From Pseudomonas sp. REP124 (GTDB taxonomy: Bacteria; Pseudomonadota; Gammaproteobacteria; Pseudomonadales; Pseudomonadaceae): a stretch of DNA of 64,000 nucleotides. A program made the position numbers and the translations under genes. Below, in pieces: positions 41,286-49,064 of this stretch (the first letter of the stretch is position 1; every line of letters begins with the position of its first letter). The stretch spans positions 48,685 through 112,684 of the forward strand of contig NZ_JAIQWX010000003.1 in the NCBI RefSeq assembly GCF_020164475.1, read 5' to 3'. The notes under the pieces were generated by a model that searched no databases, was not told the DNA's origin, and saw nothing but the letters and a program-made list of their open reading frames with translations.

Positions 41286-41662
41286 CACATCGCTCCGCGC
41301 CGCGGGTGCCTGTCAGGCTGGAGGGGCTGGTCAGGGCGCAGCCTTTGGAGGGCGTGTGCACCGCCTGTTGCACTGACAGTTATACCCCTTGTAATCGGCC
41401 ATGGAACTTGCGTTGACGTACGGGCTGACGGTGTTCGCGCAAGCGCCAGCGGACGGAGGAGACTGATGACACTGGGTGCCTGATGCCCTGCGGTGTCTGG
41501 GCCACCTTCGCGAGCATGCTGGCTCCTACAGGTTCTGCGTCGATTCCAACTCCCGCATTCCACGCAGTGGAACAATGGGACGAAAAAAATGGGACAGATT
41601 TATTTATTAGGATCACTGCCCGCTGGCTGTTTTCTACCTTTCGCGACGGGCAGAAAACGGCC
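41286..41662. repeat. Repeat-rich gap: REP unit, half GGGGACAG repeat, 39-base stem-loop
   Basis: REP unit at 41501-41531 (CGCGAGCATGCTGGCTCCTAC). Single left arm of the GGGGACAG repeat at 41582-41610 (AATGGGACAGATTTATTTATT) without its partner. Stem-loop at 41625-41662 (GGCTGTTTTCTACC ... GGGCAGAAAACGGCC), related to the one at 45141. The IS begins right after this stem-loop. No gene is supported in 41286-41662. Confidence 0.7.
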
Positions 41663-41796
41663 CAGAGTGTGTAAAAACAGATGGTGCAGCCAGCCAACGG
41701 CAGTGAGCCAAGAATCTCGCTGCGGGATCTACTGAAATTTCCTGAGGGCGGCTGGCGGTTTACGTGGCTCCGGCCAAATGTCGGCCTAAAAATCGT

Positions 41797-42084
41797 TTAG
41801 TCGAACTCCACATCTGGTGCGAGTTCTGGATACTCGATCTTCATGTCTTCAAGGATTTTTTGCATCAGCTTCGCATCCCCCGGTAAACGTCTGGATAAAG
41901 TATTCCAACCTGAAATTTTCAAGTGTATGGGCATTTCCACAAGTCCCGTAATTGCGTCCCAGAAAGCATCCCAATTACAGCCGTACCAGCTAGGGAATCC
42001 GAGTGCATCTTTCAAGATGGAATGGAGTTCGTCAGAATTCGTCACCTCACTTAAGTCAATCTTTACAGCCTGTAAGCGGGCCAT
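41797..42084 (-). CDS. Barstar-family ribonuclease inhibitor (IS passenger gene)
   Basis: 95 residues. FPSWYGCNWDAFWDAIT (30-46) is the barstar barnase-binding motif (family form YYGxNxDALWD); D39 fits the key Asp. MEMPIHLKISGW-type strand follows. Start ATG 42084 with GAGGTG six bases upstream; the frame to 42165 is not needed. There is no barnase gene nearby. It lies within the inverted repeats of the IS, in opposite orientation to the transposase. Confidence 0.82.
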   Translation of the reverse strand: MARLQAVKIDLSEVTNSDELHSILKDALGFPSWYGCNWDAFWDAITGLVEMPIHLKISGWNTLSRRLPGDAKLMQKILEDMKIEYPELAPDVEFD

Positions 42085-42207
42085 CGTCTGCACCTCAAAA
42101 ATTGTTCGCCAGTAAGAGGGGTAACTGAAGTCCGCCTCTATCAGGGAGCCTATGCCGCTATACACCTTTGCTATGATTTTCCGAGGTGTTTAACTCAGGA
42201 ATCGTCA

Positions 42208-43638
42208 ATGAAGCGCTTCATCCAAGGCGAACATCGCGGTCAAAGCACCTTACTTCCCGAGAGTCTTGACGACTACGTCAGCGATACCAACCCGGTGCGC
42301 GTAGTCGACGTCTTCGTCGACGAACTCGACCTGGCCAAACTTGGTTTTGACGGTGTCATACCGGCAGAGACGGGCCGGCCAGCTTATCACCCCGCGATCC
42401 TGTTGAAGATTTACATCTACGGCTATCTGAACCGGGTTCAGTCGAGTCGACGCCTGGAACGGGAAGCCCAACGCAACGTCGAGCTGATGTGGCTGACCGG
42501 GCGTTTGATGCCGGATTTCAAGACCATTGCCAACTTCCGAAAAGACAACAGCAAGGCCATCTGAGGCGTCTGCCGCCAGTTCGTTGTGCTGTGTCAGCAG
42601 TTGGGATTGTTCGGGGAAAATCTGGTCGCCATCGACGGCAGCAAATTCAAGGCAGTCAACAATCGTGACCGCAATTTCACCAGCGCCAAACTGAAGCGGC
42701 GAATGGAAGAAGTTGAATCGAGCATCAACCGTTACCTGACGGCACTCGATGCTGCCGATCGGCAAGAACCTACAGCCTCCGAGCCCAGCGCCGTGCGGCT
42801 GGAAGAGAAAATCACCAAGCTGAAGACGCAAATGAAAGAGCTTCAGGCGATCGAAATCCAGCTCAATGAATCGCCGGATAAACAGGTCTCACTGACCGAT
42901 CCAGACGCCCGCTCCATGATGACGCGCGGCACGGGAATCGTCGGCTACAACGTGCAAACAGCGGTCGATACTCAGCACCATTTGATCGTTGCTCATGAGG
43001 TCACCAACTACGGTTCCGACCGCGATCAACTCAGCTCGATGGCGAAGCAGGCTCGCGATGCCATGGCGTCAGAAACGTTGGCGGTGGTAGCTGATCGAGG
43101 TTACTTCAAGAGTGAAGAAATCCTTGCTTGTCACGACGCGAACATCACTGCCTACGTGCCAAAGCCGATGACTTCAAGCGCCAAGGCGGATGGTCGATTC
43201 AACAAAGATGCTTTCGTTTATGACGCAACGAAAAACGAATACATCTGTCCGGCGGGAGAGTCGCTGCCCTGGCGCTTCTCCAGTATTGAGAAAGGCATGA
43301 ATATGCACTGTTACTGGAGTTCGAAATGCCAGGGCTGCGCACTGAAAAGGCAGTGCACACCAAGCAAAAATCGTCGAGTAAGGCGCTGGGAACATGAAGC
43401 GGTGCTGGAGGAAATGCAGCATCGGTTGAACCATGCACCGGACATGATGCGAATCCGAAAAAGGACGGTTGAGCATCCCTTCGGGACGCTCAAACAATGG
43501 ATGGGCTCAACGCATTTCCTGACGCGCAAACTGGTCGGGGTAAGCGCGGAGATGAGTCTCAATGTGCTCGCCTACAACATGAAGCGGGTTATGAACATCA
43601 TCGGTACAGCAGGCCTGCTGAAGGCGATGGCGGCGTAA
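42208..43638 (+). pseudogene. IS1182-family transposase, interrupted by a TGA
   Basis: Would be 476 residues. N-part MKRFIQGEHRGQSTLLPESL, RMPD-type LMPDFKTIANFR, then a TGA at codon 119 (42562-42564), where relatives have KxI-R-GV. The frame then continues: LVAIDGSKFKAVNNRDRN (DDE motif D), VVADRGYF (second D), ..., VEHPFGTLKQWMG (E), LNVLAYNMKR. A single CGA to TGA change accounts for it. The downstream part may still be translated from GTG 42586, but would lack the N-terminal domain. Confidence 0.85.
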
Positions 43639-43876
43639 AGCCTCGGTTTTCTCTGCTCCAGAAGGCGCTATACCGCGCGATAACCGCTTTGGAACGTCAA
43701 TCATGCTTATCGCGGCAAACGCTTGGGCAATCGCATCGCCTAGGAACGCATGGTTGACGCACTCAAGATACAAAAGCGTTTTTACACACTCTGGGCCAGA
43801 AGCTGCCTCTCATTTCGCTAGAAATGAGCAGGAGAAGATCGCATTTATGACTGAGGAATAGTGCAGGTCAGGAGGA

Positions 43877-44119
43877 TCATTTCTTCATTGTGAGCCGTAG
43901 TCGCTGCCATTCATTCCAGCAATCCTCAGCAACCAAGTCCCGGAAACCACGATCCTTCTCCATACCTAGGGCGACGTCGAATGGAACTGCAACGCATGTC
44001 GCTTGATCACGGATTTTGAGCGCCTCGGACTCTGTAAGTGGAGAGCCTTTGTTCGTTTCGGCGTTTTGCAACGCTACTGAAAGAGCCGGAATGAACACCA
44101 CGCAAAGCTGTTCCGTCAT
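43877..44119 (-). CDS. Small hypothetical protein
   Basis: 80 residues, soluble. ALQNAETNKGSPLTESEAL and FRDLVAEDCWNEWQRLRL. The ATG at 44119 has GAGG about 14 bases ahead. No known family; similar-sized proteins occur among immunity genes. Lies directly beside the right end of the IS. Confidence 0.55.
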   Translation of the reverse strand: MTEQLCVVFIPALSVALQNAETNKGSPLTESEALKIRDQATCVAVPFDVALGMEKDRGFRDLVAEDCWNEWQRLRLTMKK

Positions 44120-44300
44120 CTGTTGCTAGCCTCAATTGTGCGGGAAGGCCGAAAGATTACTCCGGTTGCTTAATTACAGCTATTGGCCACGAGCATCCAT
44201 TGCCTGACGTCAGCTTTGGGTCGTTAGCGGGCATCCCGGAATCGCGCGCTCGCAGTCATGCTATGGTTAGAAACTGAAAGGTAACCTACGAAAATCAAAC

Positions 44301-44591
44301 ATGGATCTTCTTCAACTCGCGCCTGCGACATTTCACACAACGGACGACTTTTGGCATCTCCTTCACGCAGGAGATGGCTCAATCTATGTCCTCGTCAACT
44401 GCGAGGCGTCTTTTGTGAGTTACGAATGTTTGATTAAGCTCAACGACGAGGAATTGCGCGACTACCGAGGCTTGGGCTGGCTATCCATTCAGCACCTAGC
44501 TAACCGAATCAATTACTTTGTCGATGATTACAATGGCCGCCGGATCACTGGCTCTTTGCTCGAAGCAGCTATTCAGGCTTCGAAGCTCTAA
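44301..44591 (+). CDS. Hypothetical protein
   Basis: 96 residues: MDLLQLAPATFHTTDDFWHL, VLVNCEASFVSYECLIKLND, FVDDYNGRRITGSLLEA. No family recognised; composition soluble and evenly spread, which fits a real gene of horizontally acquired type. AAGGTAA is the only SD-like string. Divergent from the preceding gene. Confidence 0.5.
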   Translation: MDLLQLAPATFHTTDDFWHLLHAGDGSIYVLVNCEASFVSYECLIKLNDEELRDYRGLGWLSIQHLANRINYFVDDYNGRRITGSLLEAAIQASKL

Positions 44592-44784
44592 ACATCCCAA
44601 GAAATCTGGGTAACGTTCGTCAATCCGCCGCTGAATTACGACTAAAGGCGTTTTCAACCGGACACCATAGGCAAAACACGACCCATGCTTTCACCGAAAA
44701 CAAACGGCTGATACCTCCTCTCGTCCGTTCCTGGCAGCCAGTGTAAAAGGTACATTTCTAACTCTATCCAATTGAAACGACTCT

Positions 44785-45081
44785 ATGACACTCGACCATG
44801 GTCATCGCATTTGTGATCGTTGCGGCGACTCGATCACCGCCTATTGCCCGTCCATTGAAACGCTAGCGACCATCGGGGTCCTCCACGAGAAGGGGGATCA
44901 GGCGGTAGTAGATGAGTTAGTTCGGCGGGAAAATATCGATCCAAGCATCGTCTGGGATTACTTCCGCCATCGGATGAAGCTGCGCTGTGAGCAAAAGCTT
45001 GCCCACTGCTCATTCTGCGGTGGGCAGTTGAGAACTTGGCGAGCGCGTCAATGCATGCACTGCTTTAAAGATTGGCACTGA
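44785..45081 (+). CDS. Small zinc-ribbon-type protein
   Basis: 98 residues. CDRCGDSI near the N-terminus (C10, C13), CSFCGGQL and QCMHCFKD near the C-terminus: three CxxC pairs, at least one complete four-Cys zinc site. The middle (VVDELVRRENIDPSIVWDYF) is helical. Function unknown. Lies in the low-GC accessory region. Confidence 0.6.
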   Translation: MTLDHGHRICDRCGDSITAYCPSIETLATIGVLHEKGDQAVVDELVRRENIDPSIVWDYFRHRMKLRCEQKLAHCSFCGGQLRTWRARQCMHCFKDWH

Positions 45082-45532
45082 TGCACAGCAATTCGGCGGG
45101 CTTAAATCTCAGATTTTGAGAAATCCTTCTGACATCTTTTTGGCCGCTTTCTGCCTGTCGTGAAAGGCAGAAAACGGCCAGAGGCGGCCGGTCATGTAGC
45201 CGAGCTAGCCATAGCTCAGCTGCTTTACTTGCCATGATCGATTAACTCAGAGCGAGAGATAAAACCTCCAATTTCAGCGTATAAGTCGACTCAATTTATA
45301 GCTCTACTGTGGTGAAGACCCTCGCTGGCTGACTCAAAAGTGGACTACTCAAGATCCCATAGACATCCTTGGCCCATGCTTCTAATTTGACTGATTATTT
45401 GGCGCCGGCTAATTGTCAGCCAGTTATTTCACGTAATTTAACACCTCTTAACTACCATCAAGCGCTCCTGATGTTTACGTTAGTTGCACAGCTATGCTAG
45501 CGACCTAACGAAACGTTCGACAGGAGCACATA
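45082..45532. repeat. AT-rich gap with a 40-base stem-loop repeat
   Basis: TGGCCGCTTTCTGCCT (from 45140) pairs with AGGCAGAAAACGGCCA (to 45180) over a 7-base loop; one mismatch. It is the same repeat type as 41625-41662 and shows what the IS insertion site looked like. The rest of the gap holds nothing recognised, apart from the AGGAG RBS of the next gene. Confidence 0.65.
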
Positions 45533-45967
45533 ATGACTACCTTTAAATACAATTGCCTTTCTGCTGCTGGGCTGGCTATTGTTCTTGGTTTTTTCGCCAG
45601 CAATGTGTCTGCCGAACAAAAATCTCTTAGTCACAATAATCAAGCTGCTATCTATGCGGTGATGGCAACTATTACTGTCAAGCCTGAGGCGTTCGAGCAG
45701 TTCGTTGAGGAGACGTTGCCTCTGATTAAAGAAAGCAGAGCCGAGAGTGGGCTCAGCATTTATCAGCTGCACCAGTCTAAATCAAACCCATTACAGTTCA
45801 TGTGGTATGAGCATTTCAATGATAAAGCAGCTTTCGACTTCCACGTTCAGACTGCTCATGTTTCTTCGTGGGCAAAGGTTGTAGGGGACTTAGCCTCAGT
45901 TCAATTAGTGGCAATACCGTTTCAGCTAATTGAGTCAAGCGCAGACATTACCCGGCCTGGTAAATAG
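45533..45967 (+). CDS. Exported antibiotic-biosynthesis-monooxygenase (ABM) domain protein
   Basis: 144 residues. Signal peptide (YNCLSAAGLAIVLGFFASNV, cleavage after SA). The mature part has the ABM fold: YAVMATITVKPEAFEQFVEE, LPLIKESRAESGLSIYQLHQ and FMWYEHFNDKAAFDFH. This is the YgiN quinol monooxygenase/heme-degrading-type ferredoxin-like dimer. Export is unusual for the family. The gene is 31 bases upstream of a VOC gene that also has a signal peptide. Confidence 0.82.
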   Translation: MTTFKYNCLSAAGLAIVLGFFASNVSAEQKSLSHNNQAAIYAVMATITVKPEAFEQFVEETLPLIKESRAESGLSIYQLHQSKSNPLQFMWYEHFNDKAAFDFHVQTAHVSSWAKVVGDLASVQLVAIPFQLIESSADITRPGK

Positions 45968-45998
45968 CAGCCCTCGAACCCACTGAAGGAGAAAAGCT

Positions 45999-46766
45999 AT
46001 GAAAGCTCAATTTTTTGTTGCAGCCATTTTATTTTCAACGGTCGGATTTGCTAGCGCTCAATCCGCAGGATCAGTAGCTGCTCGCATGGACGGCGTGCAG
46101 CATTTTGGCATTACGGTCAAAAATATAGCGAGGGCGCATAAGTTCTATACTGAGGTGTTAGGTGGAACTGAAATTATGCGGGATGGAGATTTTCAGGGTG
46201 ATCAAATTCATAACACGCTGATGCAGATTGATGATTTGAATGCTAAGTCTCGCGGGGTTAATCCTCGCTCTATTGGTGTACCAGACTTACGGAGTGGCGA
46301 CCAGAGATTGGATGTGGTTTTCATCCAATTTAAGAATGTAGTGATCGAACTGCTTCAGTATCGCAATGCGGTGCAAGAACCTTGGACTGAAGGAACGTTC
46401 GCTCCTGCGCACGAAAACACGGCGCCGTCATTTCCCACCAATATGCACGTTTCGTTTCAAGTAAGAGAAGATGCTGACTTTGATCAGTTCATTGCTGACA
46501 TGGAGAAGGAGGCTAAAGCACTAGGCATGAATAATGTGCGATGCAATCGGAATGTATCAGTCGCTTCCGAGAGCGAGCGCATCAGTGCGCCAATTGAAGA
46601 TAACGCATTGGAAATTTCCGAGGGAAAATCCAATGGTTGGGCCTTAGCTTACTGCAAAGGGCCTGAAGGTGAGCAGATGGAGTTCAATCAGGTGAAGGCG
46701 CCGGTGAAGCAGCTATTTGAAAAATCCAAGCAGACCCACGACAAGAAGTACGAGAGCATTAAGTAG
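45999..46766 (+). CDS. Exported VOC-family protein
   Basis: 255 residues. Signal peptide (AQFFVAAILFSTVGFASA), then a VOC module: MDGVQHFGITVKNIARAHKF, YTEVLGGTEI, VFIQFKNVVIELLQY and NMHVSFQV with a C-terminal GEQMEFNQV. Candidate metal ligands are H in QHFGI, H in MHVSF and E in MEFNQ. AAGGAG upstream. In operon with the ABM gene; both products would be periplasmic. Substrate unknown, perhaps a quinone or aromatic. Confidence 0.82.
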   Translation: MKAQFFVAAILFSTVGFASAQSAGSVAARMDGVQHFGITVKNIARAHKFYTEVLGGTEIMRDGDFQGDQIHNTLMQIDDLNAKSRGVNPRSIGVPDLRSGDQRLDVVFIQFKNVVIELLQYRNAVQEPWTEGTFAPAHENTAPSFPTNMHVSFQVREDADFDQFIADMEKEAKALGMNNVRCNRNVSVASESERISAPIEDNALEISEGKSNGWALAYCKGPEGEQMEFNQVKAPVKQLFEKSKQTHDKKYESIK

Positions 46767-46829
46767 TCTTGCGTTCCGTGGTCTCGCCGGCTAACCAATA
46801 AGCGACCCAGGCTCGATGGAGGGAACACC

Positions 46830-47843
46830 ATGACACTCAAGGATATCTTGCCCGGCCAGCTCGGCTTCGGCACCGCGCCACTGGGTAACATGTTTCGCGA
46901 GATTCCCGAAGAACAGTCGCGGGCAACGGTAGACGCCGCCTGGAGCGACGGTATCCGCTACTTCGATAATGCTCCGCTGTATGGCGCCGGGCTGGCCGAG
47001 CTGCGCATGGGCGAAGCACTCGCCAGCCGCCCCCGTGGCGAGTACGTCATCAGCACCAAGGTCGGCCGCGTGGTTCTCGACGAAGTCGAGGATCCGAGCG
47101 TCCGCGACATGGGCGACAAAGGCGACGTGTTCCGCCACGGCAGGCCGAACAAGATCGAAAACGACTACTCGGAGAGCGCGACCCTGCGCTCCATCGAGGA
47201 CAGCCTGGAGCGGCTGAAGACCGACCATATCGAGATCGTCTGGGTGCACGACGTGGCGCAGGACTTCTTCGGTGACGAATGGCTCGGCGTTTTCGAGAGC
47301 GCGCGCAAGGGCGCCTTCAAGACCCTCGACCGCCTGCGCGACGAGGGGGTGATCAAGGCCTGGGGCCTGGGGGTCAATCGCGTCGAACCCATCGAGCTGC
47401 TCCTGGCCCTGGAAACGCCAAGGCCGGATGGCTTCCTCCTCGCCGGCCGCTACACCCTGCTCGACCATAACCGGGCTTTGCAGCGGGTCATGCCCCAGGT
47501 GTCCGAGCGTGGCCTGAGCATTGTCGTCGGTGGCCCCTACAGCTCGGGCGCCCTGGTGGGCGGCCCCAATTTCGAGTACGCGCCGGCCAAGCCTTCGATC
47601 CTCGCCAAGGTCGCCCGCATCAAGGCCATAGCCGAAGCCTGTGGCGTGAGCATGAAAGCTGCCGGCCTGCAGTTCGCCCTCGCCAATCCGGCGGTGGCCG
47701 CAGTGATTCCCGGTGCCAGCCAGCCGAGCAGGATCACCGAGGACCGCGCGGCGCTCAACGAAGCGATACCCGCCGAGTTCTGGCATAGGCTGCGCCAGGC
47801 CGGGCTGGTGAACCCGGCCGCGCCGTTGCCCATCGCCGATTGA
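46830..47843 (+). CDS. Aldo/keto reductase
   Basis: 337 residues. GFGTAPLGNMFREIP, YFDNAPLYGAGLAELRMGEA (catalytic D and Y), STKVGR (K), VWVHDV (H). Related to D-threo-aldose 1-dehydrogenase/pyridoxal 4-dehydrogenase-type AKRs. NAD(P)-binding end GASQPSRI. The gene marks the start of a GC-rich block unlike the AT-richer genes before it. It overlaps the following coding remnant by four bases. Confidence 0.87.
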   Translation: MTLKDILPGQLGFGTAPLGNMFREIPEEQSRATVDAAWSDGIRYFDNAPLYGAGLAELRMGEALASRPRGEYVISTKVGRVVLDEVEDPSVRDMGDKGDVFRHGRPNKIENDYSESATLRSIEDSLERLKTDHIEIVWVHDVAQDFFGDEWLGVFESARKGAFKTLDRLRDEGVIKAWGLGVNRVEPIELLLALETPRPDGFLLAGRYTLLDHNRALQRVMPQVSERGLSIVVGGPYSSGALVGGPNFEYAPAKPSILAKVARIKAIAEACGVSMKAAGLQFALANPAVAAVIPGASQPSRITEDRAALNEAIPAEFWHRLRQAGLVNPAAPLPIAD

Positions 47844-47968
47844 TCGAGGAGTCCGGCACCTTCACCCCGGACGGAGTCAGCGAAGCGGAGGCGGAACAGC
47901 TGTTCCCCTCGATCTACCGGAACGGCCTGGCCGCCCTGAATCAGACCTTTGGAGAACAGCCCAGATGA
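47840..47968 (+). pseudogene. Coding remnant between the reductase and binding-protein genes
   Basis: A 42-codon open segment from TTG 47840 reads EESGTFTPDGVSEAEAEQLF, PSIYRNGLAALNQTF and ends in TGA 47966-47968. It overlaps both neighbours (ATGA with the next gene), so it looks like the end of a gene whose front is lost. Family not recognised. Confidence 0.35.
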
Positions 47969-48837
47969 AAACGCCTGCCGCCTTGCTCCTGTTGTCGATC
48001 TGGTTGGCCTGCGCCACGCCAGCCCATGCCGAGCCCGAGCCCAAAACGCTGATGATGGGTCAGATCAACCTCAGTTTCTATACCACCAGCGCGGCGGTGG
48101 TGAAGGAGGTGCTCCAGCGCCTCGGGCATCCGGTGCAGGTGGTCGAGGGCAACCATCCCGATATCTATGGCCGGCTGGGGCGCGGCGAGGCCGACCTGCT
48201 GGTGGCGTCCTGGCTCCCCAACGCCCACGGCCACCTGCAGGCGCCGATCGCCGATCGCCTGGTGGAAGCCGCGATCCTCTACGAGGACGCTCGCCTCTAT
48301 TGGGCGGTACCGGCTCATGTGCCGGCCGAGGCGGTAGCGTCCATCGATGACCTGAAGAGGCCCGACGTGCTGGCCCGCATGGACCGCCGAATCGTCGGCG
48401 TTGGACCGGGCTCCGGCCTGATGAAGGGCTCCGAGCGGGTCATGCAGGACTACGGCCTGCACCAGACCGGTTACCGACTGGACGTGGCTCCCGCTCCCGA
48501 ATGGTCGAAGCGTCTCGCCGACGCCTCCGCCAGCGGCGGCTGGATGGTGATGCCCCTCTGGCAACCGCAGTACCTGAATGCGCTGTATCCGCTACGGGTA
48601 CTGGAAGACCCGCAGCAGGTGTTTGGCGTAGACCGCGCCGTGGTGGTGGTACGCAAGGAGATCTGGCAGCAGTTGCCCGCGCGCAGCCGCGAGGTGCTGG
48701 GGCGGGTGTACCTGGGCATCCCGCTGGCCACCGAGCTGGAGCGCCGGATGATGGTGGACGGCGCCCCCGCCGAGCAGGTCGCCCGCGACTGGATGGCGGC
48801 CAATCCGGCAACGGTCGAAGCCTGGTTCCGCGAGTAA
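47965..48837 (+). CDS. Glycine betaine/proline-type ABC substrate-binding protein (OpuAC)
   Basis: 290 residues. Signal peptide (LLLLSIWLACATPAHA, cleavage about 22). OpuAC fold: MGQINLSFYTTSAAVV, GEADLLVASWLPNAHG, GVGPGSGLMKGSERVM, GGWMVMPLWQPQYLN. The Trp residues in VASWLP and MPLWQP fit the cation-pi box that holds the quaternary ammonium group. No permease or ATPase genes are adjacent, so it is an orphan binding protein. Confidence 0.85.
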   Translation: MKTPAALLLLSIWLACATPAHAEPEPKTLMMGQINLSFYTTSAAVVKEVLQRLGHPVQVVEGNHPDIYGRLGRGEADLLVASWLPNAHGHLQAPIADRLVEAAILYEDARLYWAVPAHVPAEAVASIDDLKRPDVLARMDRRIVGVGPGSGLMKGSERVMQDYGLHQTGYRLDVAPAPEWSKRLADASASGGWMVMPLWQPQYLNALYPLRVLEDPQQVFGVDRAVVVVRKEIWQQLPARSREVLGRVYLGIPLATELERRMMVDGAPAEQVARDWMAANPATVEAWFRE

Positions 48838-49064
48838 CTGAGCATTTTCAACGATGCGCGCGGCTCCGCCCCCGGAGCCCCATGAGTGGCAGTCCATGAG
48901 GTCCCCGCCGACTACCCGGTCGCCGCGGGCCCGCATCAGACCTTGGCTCCATAAGGATATCTGCAATAAACAGGTTCAGCGCCACCCAGCTCGCCGGATC
49001 GTACGGATCTGGACCGGCACCGAAGGCCTGCCAGGGCGCTGAGGGCCAGCCACGGCGAGCCTGT

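Larger units (their letters stand above)
41663..43793 (+). mobile_element. IS1182-like element with 4-bp target duplication and a barstar passenger
   Basis: Terminal inverted repeats CAGAGTGTGTAAAAAC (41663-41678) and its exact complement (43778-43793), 16 bp. GGCC flanks both ends (41659-41662, 43794-43797), as a 4-bp target duplication. Removing the element rejoins AAAACGGCC and AGAAGC, which matches the uninterrupted related repeat near 45180 (AAAACGGCCAGAGGC). Length 2131 bases. Contents: a barstar-family gene on the minus strand (41797-42084) and a transposase of the IS1182 family on the plus strand (42208-43638) with a nonsense codon. The element is therefore probably immobile unless trans-complemented. 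The target sits on the foot of a stem-loop. Confidence 0.75.
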
